Under the pieces are notes generated by a model. It was not told where the DNA came from, ran no database searches, and was given only the letters and a program-made list of their open reading frames with translations. Below are positions 1 through 8,325 of a stretch of 12,500 bases of DNA, one piece after another (the stretch's first letter is position 1; every line of letters starts with the position of its first letter). The position numbers and the translations under genes are program-made. Source of the DNA: Cristatella mucedo (lineage: Eukaryota > Bryozoa > Phylactolaemata > Cristatellidae); contig WPIO01000017.1 in assembly GCA_009760855.2 (NCBI GenBank), positions 6,687,501 to 6,700,000 of the forward strand, read 5' to 3'.

Positions 1-99
1 TTATATTGTCTACATGGCACTTACTCGGCGGTTGCTCATCATGACTTAAAGTAAGACTAATCTTTGTTTGGCGACAGTCGATAGGGGCATAGGAATTGG

Positions 100-180
100 G
101 GGGCGGCTCAGGTGGCTGCCTCTCTGTGGGGGATGCCCCAACCCGGCTCCGCCTCCGCTTGCGGACGGTTCAACCGTATG
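100..180 (+). other. GC-rich segment with weak tRNA-like A/B-box pattern
   Basis: This is a conspicuous GC-rich stretch in a moderately AT-rich window. CGGCTCAGGTGGCTG at 104-118 resembles a pol III A box (T-R-G-C-N-N-A-G-Y-G-G). CGGTTCAACCGTA at about 166-178 resembles a poor B box. The spacing is a little longer than in a standard tRNA. No complete cloverleaf could be drawn. It may be the head of an old SINE sitting just upstream of the LINE fragment, or it may be chance. Confidence 0.2.
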
Positions 181-259
181 ATTGTATGGAAATTGTGTAT
201 GGAGAAGACGTTTGCAAAAAATCCATCTAAATCGTTTCACCTACGTCGCTTCAATTAAG

Positions 260-751
260 GTCGTGCTTGATTTACAGCATCTGCTGAAAGAGCTAGGATG
301 GTTGCCGGTTGAGCAAAGGATACAGAGCAAAGTTCTTACGCTGACCCACAAGGCCCACCACGGCTTGGCTCCTTCGTACCTAGCTGAACTGCTGCATCAG
401 TTTCAGCCTGTTCACGTCCTCAGGTCCTGTGTGGACAATAAATTAGCTGTCCCATTCCTCCGCTTAAAGACAGTTGGCGACAGAAGCTTTAGCTCTGCAA
501 GTCCTAGACTGTGGAACTCGCTTCCAGGATTCTTACGAAACGACATCTACTCTCCAACTGCCGACTATGGCACATCTTTTTCAGCGGTCCTGAACTGCTA
601 CTTCTATGCTACTCACTACCTCAACTGCTCTCCTAACTCTGCCATGCTTCCCACTTTCTCTTTGTTGCGTGAGACAAAGTCTGTTGGCTACCGAATGCGT
701 ACCGAAAGCCGCTTAGGCTGTGAGTGTGCTATACAAAACTCTCCTGCGTAA
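260..751 (+). mobile_element. 5'-truncated non-LTR retrotransposon (CR1/L2/Rex-like LINE), C-terminal end of the reverse transcriptase ORF
   Basis: The + strand frame from ATG 182 to the stop at 749-751 encodes 189 residues. Residues 36-115 show the hallmark C-terminal tail of CR1/L2/Rex-type LINE ORF2 in the right order: KELGWLPVEQR (36-46), then KAHHGLAPSYLAELL (57-71), then LRLKTVGDRSFSSASPRLW (93-111) followed by NSLP (112-115). In this family the tail follows the polymerase domain. A degraded version of the usual terminal F-K-x-x-L-x-x-x-L/Y-F motif may lie at residues 131-142. The catalytic fingers and palm and the endonuclease are absent, so this is a dead 5'-truncated copy. The N-terminal 25-30 residues show no family similarity, and ATG 182 is probably not a real start. 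After residue 145 similarity ends, although the frame stays open to residue 189. An AATAAA lies at 863-868, a possible element-end signal. Confident as a LINE fragment; clade and exact borders uncertain. Confidence 0.85.
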
Positions 752-2024
752 CACCCACATGGTCTTTATGACTTTGTGGAGTTACTGACGGAGATACATC
801 GTTAAGTGCCTAAAAAGGATCCAGTTCTCTGAGGGCGCCATACAAAGATATTAGTATTATTTGAATAAACCTGCTTAGTTATTTCCACACTTCAGAAATT
901 CAGAAATGTCTGAGCAGTTTGACCAAAGCTGTTGCTCTAATCTCTGATGAATTCGATCTGAAATTAACCCAAAAAAGCTGAGACCAACCAAGGACCCGGT
1001 TAAAGATGGTGGGAAATACATTTGTCCCATCTTATCTTCCAACATTCAATTTTCATTACCAAGGACCGTGCACAAAGCGCTAGGTCACTGCCGTATTTCC
1101 TAGTTCATAGGCTAGAGGCTCGACCAACACGCTGGGTCGCGTTGAAGTGCAGTAGATAAGCTTCCAGAGCGTCGCAAAACCTCCTAGCCAGTCGGCAGTT
1201 ACCTTCGTAGCAGTTAGGTTAATCAACGCATCGTGCGGGGTTGACTGTTGACAAGAGGCTAAAGTCTAAGGGACTAGCAGAGATGACGAGGCCGAGCCGC
1301 GGTTGAAGTTCAAATAGTGGAAGGAAAAAATAGCAAAGGGAAGAAAGAATGGAGGCCTTGAGATTGGAAGACCGATTAATGAGCATTTAAGACATCAACT
1401 GTATCTTCGTAGGTGACTGCTGCGGATGGTAGCAGCCAGACCAGCAGACACCCGCGGCTCTGGGCTGGCCAGTGTGCATAGCCGGACTTCGCCCTGGAGC
1501 AATCAGTTTTTAAGCGGATAATTCCTTTGCTCTCGTGCTAATTATTCTAAAGCGGACCTCTCCGACAGCAACTGCTTTGAGTGGGGTCAGCCATTTGACT
1601 TGGGGGCAAGCTTAGTGTAAGATGCAGATTGTAAAGAATCTAATCTGAATAATATGTACGCTCTAGTTAAATTTAATGAGTATGCATATAATTTTCTTTA
1701 TCCTGTAAAGCTCGTTTCCGTTCTGTGTTGCTTCGGCTTAAAACGTCTCTGCACACCCTTAATCAGTAGAGAATATCAGACGCTTTAACAGACTGTTCCT
1801 TTCCTTTATGGAGAGTCTCTGAGGTGAAAACTGCCGTGAAACGAAATGTCTCTTTTAGCGCTGGCATCACTTGTATGCATTAAATTTACGTGTCCTCGGG
1901 GTTAATAGACTTCATTTAAAGGTGAAAAACTTTTAGTAGTCCCATCTGGACATTTATGGCCATAATGCAGCGGTGTATGGATCAGCTGTTGGGAATATTG
2001 ATGAGCCGCGATCATACACTAGCT
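752..2024. other. No gene seen; unique-looking AT-rich sequence
   Basis: Between the LINE fragment and the first SINE I see no reading frame with recognisable protein similarity, no RNA gene and no clear repeat. Stops are frequent in all frames. The only landmark is an AATAAA at 863-868, just past the LINE fragment. This is probably intergenic or intronic DNA. Confidence 0.5.
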
Positions 2025-2147
2025 AATTCCGTTAGTTTTCATGACCTTGGTCCAGAGGTCGTGGGTTCGAATCCTGCGGTTGACGATTCTTTATTGTTAA
2101 TGCAAGTGGTGGTGATAGCCACAGAGGCTCTTCTGTCGCTATAGAAA
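2025..2147 (+). mobile_element. tRNA-derived SINE, + strand copy (left arm of inverted pair)
   Basis: GTGGGTTCGAATCCTGC at 2061-2077 is a near-perfect pol III B box (GGTTCGANTCC), as in the T arm of a tRNA. The A-box half upstream, around 2028-2045, is decayed. The body, including GCAAGTGGTGGTGATAGC (2102-2119), runs to a tail GTCGCTATAGAAA ending at 2147. The reverse complement of 2201-2288 matches 2061-2147 at roughly 68 of 87 aligned positions, counted by hand with one gap. This therefore belongs to a repeated family, and is not an isolated tRNA. The anticodon arm is not intact, so a working tRNA is unlikely. The head border is approximate. Confidence 0.75.
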
Positions 2148-2288
2148 AGATGCTGTTCATTCAACAAATACTAAAAAGGCTAGATGATTCGACAGCCTCA
2201 TTTATATAGCAACAAAAAAGCCTTGAGTGCTATCACCACCGCTTGCAGTGTACAATAAAGGATAACCCACTGCAGGACTCGAACCCAC
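2061..2288. repeat. Imperfect palindrome formed by two inverted SINE copies
   Basis: The arms at 2061-2147 and 2201-2288 are reverse complements of each other at about 78% by hand alignment, separated by a 53-nt spacer. A transcript through either strand could fold into a long imperfect hairpin. In animals, such inverted SINE pairs are known substrates for A-to-I editing and can affect splicing; whether this one is transcribed cannot be seen here. Confidence 0.75.
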
Positions 2289-2328
2289 AATCCGGGTCTT
2301 GAAGAGTGAGCACCTTACCTCCTGGGCG
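2201..2328 (-). mobile_element. tRNA-derived SINE, minus strand copy (right arm of inverted pair)
   Basis: Read on the minus strand, this copy begins with a tRNA-like head. It has an A-box-like GGAGGTAAGGTGCTCAC (about 2306-2322) and a B box GTGGGTTCGAGTCCTGC (2272-2288) at normal tRNA spacing. The body has GCAAGCGGTGGTGATAGC (2231-2248), and the tail is GTTGCTATATAAA, ending at 2201. Body and tail match the + strand copy at 2061-2147. It lies tail-to-tail with that copy, with 53 nt between them (2148-2200). SINEs of this kind are moved by a partner LINE that recognises the tail. Two diverged LINE remnants are in the window, but I could not show tail identity with either. Confidence 0.78.
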
Positions 2329-2823
2329 AAGAACTGGGAATAATTGCAATAGACCTGGTAAGTCAGTAAAGCTCTCTGTCATCAGCCATATCAGAAGAGG
2401 CTACATAAACTTCATACATTATTTTGTATCTCTACACTTTTCTTCTCGTCAAGTAGCACGTGGACGACTAATTGTGAAGACTAGTACGTGCCTCGACAGA
2501 GATTTTTTCTCTGATACTTCTATACAAATGAGTTATCATGATTACTATTACATTAAATGCTCGCACACCTGGCAGCATAACTGAGTCAAAATCTCCGTTT
2601 GTATTATGTCTGTTACTTTCTCAAAATGTCGTAAAGGCGTTTCTAGTTGTATAGCAGAACGTAAAAACAGTATATTGTTAAGATCGAGCTTGAGATTTTG
2701 TATACAATATGACAAATAAAGAAAAGAAACCATAATTAGGAATTGCACATAGCACTCGGCGTAGCGTGCACGTTAGGTGGTGCTGGCTCAACCCGTCTCG
2801 CCATAGGAGCATACGATCGTCGC
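2329..2823. other. No gene seen; AT-rich flank
   Basis: There is no recognisable coding similarity and no clear repeat. A GTAAGT donor-like hexamer lies at 2358-2363 just outside the minus-strand SINE, but no matching acceptor and open exon were found. An AATAAA lies at about 2714. Treated as non-coding. Confidence 0.45.
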
Positions 2824-2912
2824 AACCTTTTAACCACTCTTTAACTCTTTAACCACTCTTTTTTTACCACTCTCTTTTCTTCCACTTTTAACCACTTTTA
2901 ACCACCTTACAC
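2824..2912. repeat. Pyrimidine-rich minisatellite, TTTTAACCACTC-like unit
   Basis: Imperfect tandem copies of a unit close to TTTAACCACTCT repeat across this stretch: TTTTAACCACTC at 2828, TTTAACCACTC at 2848, then shortened and T-expanded versions, then TTTTAACCAC twice near 2886-2906. Unit length varies from about 10 to 20 nt through T-run expansion, so this is a degenerate minisatellite. The pyrimidine bias is strictly on the + strand. Confidence 0.8.
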
Positions 2913-3957
2913 CATCCCCGAAACTTTCAACTCACAACACATTCTCAACTTCACGTGGCACTAAAACATGTATTTATGCTTGAAATTGTCTCACTTGCCA
3001 AACGCACATTGTTGCCTTGTGACATGTGTGAACATGTGCGACATCGTGACATTCTCTTTCTCTATATTTATTCATCCTTTTACCGACGAAGAATAACAGA
3101 TGGCATGATGAAGTTTTACTGGTACGATGTTGCGATCCTGGTTCCAGGATTGGTTCTGGATTTCAAAACATTACCACCTAACTTCACTGTCAGAATGTAA
3201 TACATTTGTATAGATGAATCCTGAATTCATTTTGTCATCGGCTTTGTTATCAATGGGCAAGCGCACACCATTGACCTGCTAATTCAGGCAGTACTTATCT
3301 TTCTGATCTATCTTATGTTATGTATACAGAATTTGGCCCACTGTCTCCTCGTGTCAGTGCACGATATCCTGTATCACAGAAGCGTTTCGGAATGTAATAG
3401 CTATATATAGCAGAAAATAAGCTACGTTAATCGCACTAAGAGTTATGCGGTCAAAGAAGTTATCCGAAGTTAGCAATTGGTAAAGCTTGATGATTGTCAG
3501 CTTAGAAATTGGATAAGAGCCGCACAAAAGACCTCAATCGTGCAACCCCAGCTCGAAATTTGCAGGCTGGCAACAAGGTTTCTCAAAAAATAAACAACAC
3601 TCAGTAGAAAAGATTTCAGAGTTAAACAATATTAATTTCGTGACACCATAGCTATCTAGTTTGTAACCATGGTTCTCACTAGTCTGCGTCTTTCCAGCAC
3701 CTTCTAGCGCTGGCTTACAAATGCGTAGCCTTAGTTACTGATGAGCTGCAATCTTCATCCACTGCAAAGAAGCATTTGGAGAAAAAAAATAAAGGCGAGG
3801 AGTTAATTAAGTAATGGCGCGACACTATCAATAATTGGTTTACTTCTATAAGGTCTACCGCACAGCTCGATACATTTAAAATAAAGTGCCAATGCGTAGA
3901 GCGATTCTGTTTTTGTATTGTGACTTGATGGACGCTATGGTAACAGAACATGTAATG
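2913..3957. other. No gene seen
   Basis: The span is AT-rich and stop-dense. Short open frames near 2955-3200 and 3715-4017 give low-complexity or hydrophobic peptides without any recognised motif. A perfect 12-bp palindrome GCTATATATAGC lies at about 3402-3413, too short to interpret. No RNA gene or transposon signature found. Confidence 0.45.
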
Positions 3958-4015
3958 ACAATAATAATAATTCATTTGATAAAGCTCCCTCAGAGAACTC
4001 AATCTCTTTCTTGGC
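3958..4015 (-). mobile_element. SINE 3' tail fragment, minus strand (copy 1)
   Basis: On the + strand this reads as an (AAT)n tract (3958-3971), then TTCATTTGATAAAGCTCCCT, then CAGAGAACTCAATCTCT. The same order of motifs appears at 6023-6074 and 8181-8220. Read on the minus strand it is a SINE-like end: AGAGATTGAGTTCTCTG, then a GCTTTATCAAATGAA tail, then (ATT)n. Upstream of the tail (+ strand right side, after 4015) similarity is lost. This copy is the most decayed of the three at its GGCGCTTT side, reading TTGGCAATTTT. Confidence 0.65.
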
Positions 4016-4978
4016 AATTTTTTCTTTTCCGGTTGCTCATTTTGTCCCTTGTCGCCAAGTTAATTTGCTCGACACGTATTAGTTGGGCCCTGTGGAGACA
4101 TTGCGGCACCACCGACTCCTGACAGAGACTTTCGCCCATGAACAGCTAACCCATTTAGAAGCTTACGTACTATCCAGGGCTAAGGATGGCCAGCATGGCC
4201 TGCTGTGTCTCTTATGCTTGAGCTTTCTTACATGTGGTGATGACTCGTGCAGACGAAAAGTTCTCATGGCCGTCGAGATTGAGTGTACTCGTGACTTAGG
4301 AGGTGCCTCAGTGGCAGAAACTTCTGCACCGTCGGCATAATAGTTTTTTCAGACGAATAGATCGTCTGCTTACGCCATTGTGGAAGGGCTGTCCATAATA
4401 AGGAAATTACTATAGAACCTTCAGAGGCAAACGGAGGAAGGAAAGCCCAAGGCTCTAGAAATGTATGTGACTTCACACGTGGGGCTTGATGCCGCACTGT
4501 TCGCCGACGTGCCTCATCACACGCACACTCATACATCGAGACAGCCAAGCACAAGATTGTCTGCATCCAATTGCATCAACAGCCGACCGACCAACAGCCT
4601 CAGCACAGCTCACGGTTTCAACTCAAGGGCCTGAGACAGTAGCCACAGCTACTAAAATTCCATCGCCAGTTACGTCGTCATTAGAGGTAAACGCATCCGG
4701 AGAAACCGCTTTGCAATTCTAACGTCAGAGCTGTACAGTGGTGACCAAAGCAGAAAGCTCGTCTATCGCCAGCTTCAGGATCTTTTTGCTTGAATGCGTC
4801 TGTATGCAGTCTGCCGGTTTGTGCAAGGAGGGCTGTGACGCTCAGCCACATGCCACAATTTTTGCCATATGAAAACCTTCATTAGGCAGCTAAAATCGAG
4901 TGAATGCTCTAAGTAAGAGTCCAGCCGAGCACCGACTATCTCAGCTATGGGCTCTCAAGAGCTGACTGCGTTTTGCAG
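4016..4978. other. No gene seen up to the candidate splice acceptor
   Basis: Several short frames are open here on both strands (4083-4340, 4264-4566, 4486-4722). Their translations lack family motifs and overlap each other on opposite strands, as expected by chance. The 4486-4722 frame is Ser/Thr/Pro-rich in its second half, but this alone does not support a gene. Confidence 0.4.
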
Positions 4979-5082
4979 AGACTACGTAGCTTTTGACCAT
5001 TTCATCAACCATACAAATTCGTACTCGGGCGGCCTAACGAGGAGAAGCCAGAAACGATGGAGTGGCTGCCAGCGAAAACAGG
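4979..5082 (+). CDS. Candidate internal exon of an unidentified host gene
   Basis: This 104-nt segment is bounded by good splice signals. Upstream is a branch-like GCTGAC (4961-4966), then a short T-run and the acceptor TTTTGCAG ending at 4978. Downstream is the donor G|GTAAGTGT starting at 5083. Only one frame is open. It takes one base to finish a codon begun in an earlier exon, and leaves one G at the donor. The 34 complete codons encode a basic, polar peptide starting DYVAFDHFINHTNS and ending in SGCQRKQ. I do not recognise the family. The leftover G joins in phase with the first two bases of the candidate exon at 11585, giving a Gly codon. The case rests on splice-site quality and frame only, so this could be a chance pairing. 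Confidence 0.25.
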
Positions 5083-5550
5083 GTAAGTGTGGTAAATCGA
5101 ATTTTCCCAAAAGCTTTTTTGCGATATGAAGGCTCTGGTGTGCACACGGGCTTTCCAGCTGTGGGCCCTCCTATTTGGCAATGTTTTTTCTTTGTCTTGG
5201 TTGGCCAGACTAACGCTATCAGTTCCCTGTGCTTTCTAGCCACTCATCTCTCTGCCGAGCATTGCTAAAAGGACAAGCACAACTAACCAGCTGTCAACGT
5301 GACTGGATGCATTGGGACCGATGTTCACTCACCTCCTCATGAGAAAAGAGGTAGAATATCTTGAAACATTGTGGCAATTATGTCTTCCGACAGAGTCTTC
5401 TTTCAGCGAATAGCCAGCCCATTGATAAACCATCACAAGCTCCGGGGCTAAAGTCAGCTATCGTCTCGCTAGCTCCAGTGTGGCTTCCGGCAATCTGCAA
5501 TAAACCGCAGTGTTACCTGAACGGTCGTCTGTTCGTGCGACGGCAGCTCA
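5083..5550. other. No gene seen
   Basis: If the donor at 5083 is real, this is the 5' end of an intron. The short overlapping frames on both strands at 5034-5268 give peptides without recognisable motifs. No repeats seen until the CA-rich tract. Confidence 0.4.
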
Positions 5551-5554
5551 CGGG

Positions 5555-5613
5555 CACACACACACGCACACAAACACACTTTCGTGCTGGCACACGCCCA
5601 TACATACACACAT
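5555..5613. repeat. Imperfect (CA)n microsatellite
   Basis: CA dinucleotides interrupted by G, A and T (CACACACACACGCACACAAACACAC, then ACACGCCCATACATACACACA) cover this stretch. The open frames through it (such as the His/Thr-rich one) are products of the simple repeat and are not genes. Confidence 0.85.
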
Positions 5614-5732
5614 TCAAAGTCACTGTATCGATCATCACTTCCACCGTGTCATTGAAAGCCTGTCCAGACAAATAAGCCACTCATTTGCGATCCTCTCTTG
5701 GAGCCTGGTGCTGTGTAGGTCTCCGAGCCCAT

Positions 5733-5796
5733 GCCAAAGCAACCGTGGTCTAATGCTACCACGTCAAAAGCCAGAACGACCATGGTCTAATGATGC
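5733..5796 (+). repeat. Short tandem duplication, unit about 35 nt
   Basis: Two imperfect copies of a unit share AAAGC near the start and TGGTCTAATG near the end. The first copy has CCGTGGTCTAATGCTACC (5743-5760) and the second ACCATGGTCTAATGATGC (5779-5796). There are only two copies, so a local duplication is more likely than a satellite array. Confidence 0.5.
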
Positions 5797-5799
5797 AGC

Positions 5800-6020
5800 A
5801 TAGGCTTATCTGTTTACAACAAGCAGATAGTGTTGCTCGCAAGACCCATGTCTCCCGCCAAGGTTGGCAATGGCCCCCTCACCAGGTAGTCGACATTTGA
5901 AGCTTTGCCTGCATGTGGGCAGCATCCAGAATGTGATGCGTGCCATCTCCTAGGTTAATGCAAGTTCGAAGACGTGGCTGTATTAAATGTAGGCCATTCA
6001 GCCTTTATGCAACCAGCTTA
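5800..6020. other. No feature seen
   Basis: A short spacer between the small duplication and the next SINE tail. No coding similarity, RNA gene or repeat recognised. Confidence 0.4.
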
Positions 6021-6116
6021 CACAATAATAATAACAATGCACTTGATAAAGCGCCCCCAGAGAACTCAATCTCTCTCTCTCTCTCTCCCTCTCTCTCTCT
6101 CTCTAGGCGCTTTACA
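6021..6116 (-). mobile_element. SINE 3' tail fragment, minus strand (copy 2), expanded by a (TC)n tract
   Basis: On the + strand this has (AAT)n at 6024-6034, then CACTTGATAAAGCGCC, then CAGAGAACTCAATCTCT (6058-6074), which runs into (TC)n and ends at TAGGCGCTTTACA. AAAGCGCC (6048-6055) and GGCGCTTT (6106-6113) are perfect 8-bp inverted repeats closing a loop of about 50 nt. The motif order matches copy 1 near 3958 and the fuller copy at 8181. In that fuller copy AGGTGCTTCACAT stands where this one has AGGCGCTTTACAT, which confirms shared ancestry beyond the TC tract. Confidence 0.7.
6068..6104. repeat. (TC)n microsatellite inside the SINE tail
   Basis: An almost pure (CT)n run with one CC interruption, arising exactly from the AATCTCT motif of the SINE tail. 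Short Ser/Leu-rich or Arg/Glu-rich reading frames across it are simple-repeat artefacts. Confidence 0.9.
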
Positions 6117-8115
6117 TTTTCTTTCCCATTAGAGCATAGGAAGTGAAAGCAGTGCATTATCTGGCTAGCATTTATGTGTGTAGACAGTCGGAGCCACATT
6201 TTAGCCGGTCTGGCATCCCAGTGTATATTTACAGGGTTATTCTGCCACTATACGGGGAATAATCTTCAATTGTGCTCTGAATCACTCGTAATCAATTATG
6301 GAACGTAAATAAGCAGTTTGTGAGGCAAACTTGATTGGTTAGCTACGATAATAGCAAAAATATTGCAAGACATCGATTTATTAAGTCCTTGTAGGAATCC
6401 AAGAACAAGGCATTAAGCGTTGCCAAGCACTATCAAAGCAGGCAGCCTCGGTTTAATCTTAGTCACTGAGCCAGACATGAATTATGATGGGTCCAATCAC
6501 CTTGGATATGTAAGAAGAAAAGCAACCGTACCATTAAATAACTACAAGTCAGTTGGATTCGCCTAGGGTCTATAAAGGGCTGCTCAAAGATTATCCATAT
6601 AAATAACTTGCAGGCTATATAACCCAGTCGGTTTCTATTAAAGATTTTAATCAAATGATAAATATGAAGACTTTTATTAAAAGGTTTTACAACAATTTCC
6701 ATCAACAGGTTTAGATTGTGTTGCTCTGCACTTACAATGATCCTGAAAAAAAGTTTATTTTCAAAACCATCTCTGATACAGTGGTAAATTCATCCAGGAC
6801 TTATCTGGCAGCTTAGGCTTCCTGCGAAACGATAGCACTTGCTTACTCCTTCATAACCACGAGCATTAGAAGATGGTGCACGTAGACTCTCTGAATTCTC
6901 TCTTGCTTTCGGTTCAGAGCAGCAAATAAATCAGCCCATAACAGCATCGCTCGAGGATCTGCCCACTCTCTTGCGGAGATTTGTAATGCGAGTCGTAATA
7001 TCATGTACCAAATGCTGTGCCGGCACTGCAAGGTGGGGCTCAACTGCCTTCTGGAATCAGCAGCTCTTCATGAATTAGAACCAGATACATCAGCGCCCAC
7101 CCTCTCAAAGCACGATGCTTGGATATAAGAAGCAATGAAAGCTATAGTTAATGAAAAGATCAACCAGCTTCCTTGCTTTTTTGGGGGGTAATTTGGCGAT
7201 GTCTAATGCATGGCTACTAGGTCACAGCTCAGGTCGCATCTGCTATGGCTGTTCTGCTACTATGTAAACGAGGCTGTTTCATCATTTCATCAGTCGAATT
7301 TTAAATGTACTTTACTTTAATTTACTTTACTTGGCATGACGTTTATCAGTCATTCCCCTGACAGTAGCAAACTGAATAATGCATCTCATTTCGAGAGCTT
7401 TGCAGCTGAAGATGAGCTATTGATATAAGGTCTGACTGTATGTATAATCGTGGGAACACTTACTCAGCAAGCCGGCTCCAGGCATAAAGCTGCTTCGTGC
7501 AACAAAAAACTTGCCAGTTTCTGTCATGCACCAAAACCAAACTAGCTTTATTTTTCGTACCCCTTGTGTTAGATGCCTGCAGCTATTAGAACGCATTCAG
7601 GACTGACAGGTGATCGCTGAGCAAGAGCAGCAGCAGGTTCATGTACATTTTTGGATAACCAAGATATGCAGGTAAACCAGGCAGCAGTGACTTATAGCAT
7701 GGTAATTTTTACGACATCGGATGAAAGTAATGGGCATGGGTCAAATTGACTGCAAATCATACCACACTGTACTCGCGGAACTTGATCTGCAATCCAAACG
7801 TCTCTTGCTTGCCAGAGGTTGCTAATCGACATACCGGCATCGCCAATCCCGAAAGTGTGAATGTGGGCTGTCTGGCCGTGCTTAAATACCATCTGGCAAT
7901 GTCCTTCACAAGTTCTATTATGATCTGGACTTTGATTTCGAGCATGGCTAATACTTATGTCATTGTCATCCAGTGGGCTGGAATGTCTAGATGGATAGAC
8001 TTGAGTTGACATTGAGTTTGCTTTATGGAAGTTTAAACATGAAGGATAATTAACTCCATCGGTGAGTGATTTGAAGCCTTTAGGCTTCATAACTTACTCT
8101 AAGCCTTGTTGATTA
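6117..8115. other. Two kilobases without a recognisable gene
   Basis: I read all frames for conserved protein signatures and saw none. The open frames at 7692-8090 (minus) and 7746-8009 (+) lie over each other and give unrecognised peptides. A TATA-like CTATAAAGGGC lies near 6570 without any supporting gene. A small (TTTAC)n tract at 7308-7332 is the only repeat. Probably intron or intergenic DNA. Confidence 0.45.
7308..7332. repeat. Short (CTTTA)n repeat
   Basis: About four imperfect pentamers of TACTTTACTTTAATTTACTTTACTT. Too short for more than a simple-repeat call. Confidence 0.65.
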
Positions 8116-8127
8116 TATGTATGTATG

Positions 8128-8174
<47 letters not shown>

Positions 8175-8180
8175 ATATAT
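8116..8180. repeat. Compound (TATG)n-(TA)n-(TG)n microsatellite
   Basis: (ATGT)n changes to a long (TA)n, then (TG)n, then a few TA again, directly abutting the minus-strand SINE tail that starts at 8181. AT-rich SINE tails commonly seed such tracts. The Tyr/Ile/Cys/Val-rich reading frame across it is not a gene. Confidence 0.92.
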
Positions 8181-8325
8181 TTCATTTGTATAGCGAGCGC
8201 CCTAAGAGAACTTAATCTTTATGCAGGTGCTTCACATATGCAATGGGGGCTCGAGCCCACGACTTCGGTCATCAAATGCGTTTACCTTGACCTTCGTTGG
8301 GGCGAGCATCTCAACCACAGGGCCT
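8181..8325 (-). mobile_element. tRNA-derived SINE, nearly full-length, minus strand (copy 3)
   Basis: Read on the minus strand from 8325, the head has an A-box-like TGTGGTTGAGATGCTCG (8303-8319) and a B box GTGGGCTCGAGCCCC (8246-8260). The spacing is tRNA-like. A body with GTGAAGCACCTGCATAAAG follows. Next come AGATTAAGTTCTCTTAGG and the tail GCTCGCTATACAAATGAAA at 8181. Tail and the AAGTTCTCT block match copies 1 and 2. GCTATACAAATGA also resembles the tails of the inverted pair at 2147 and 2201 (GCTATAGAAA, GCTATATAAATGA), so all five may be one family or share one tail. The B box departs from consensus (GGCTCGAGCCC), so pol III activity is doubtful. Confidence 0.75.

Noticed and set aside
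2272-2322. Functional tRNA gene on the minus strand
   Set aside because: A and B boxes are present, but the acceptor and anticodon stems do not pair well, and the sequence continues into a SINE body shared with the copy at 2061.
4486-4722. Ser/Thr/Pro-rich frame as a mucin-like exon
   Set aside because: Composition only; no acceptor or donor in the right place (a GAG|GTAAAC at about 4687 is weak) and no family resemblance.
6560-6600. TATA box (CTATAAAGGGC) as a promoter
   Set aside because: No gene, initiator or conserved context downstream; TATA-like words are common in AT-rich DNA. The same holds for TATAAAAG at 10940.
7692-8090. Minus-strand open frame of 132 codons as a gene
   Set aside because: No recognised motif, another frame is open on the opposite strand over the same bases, and no splice or start context supports it.
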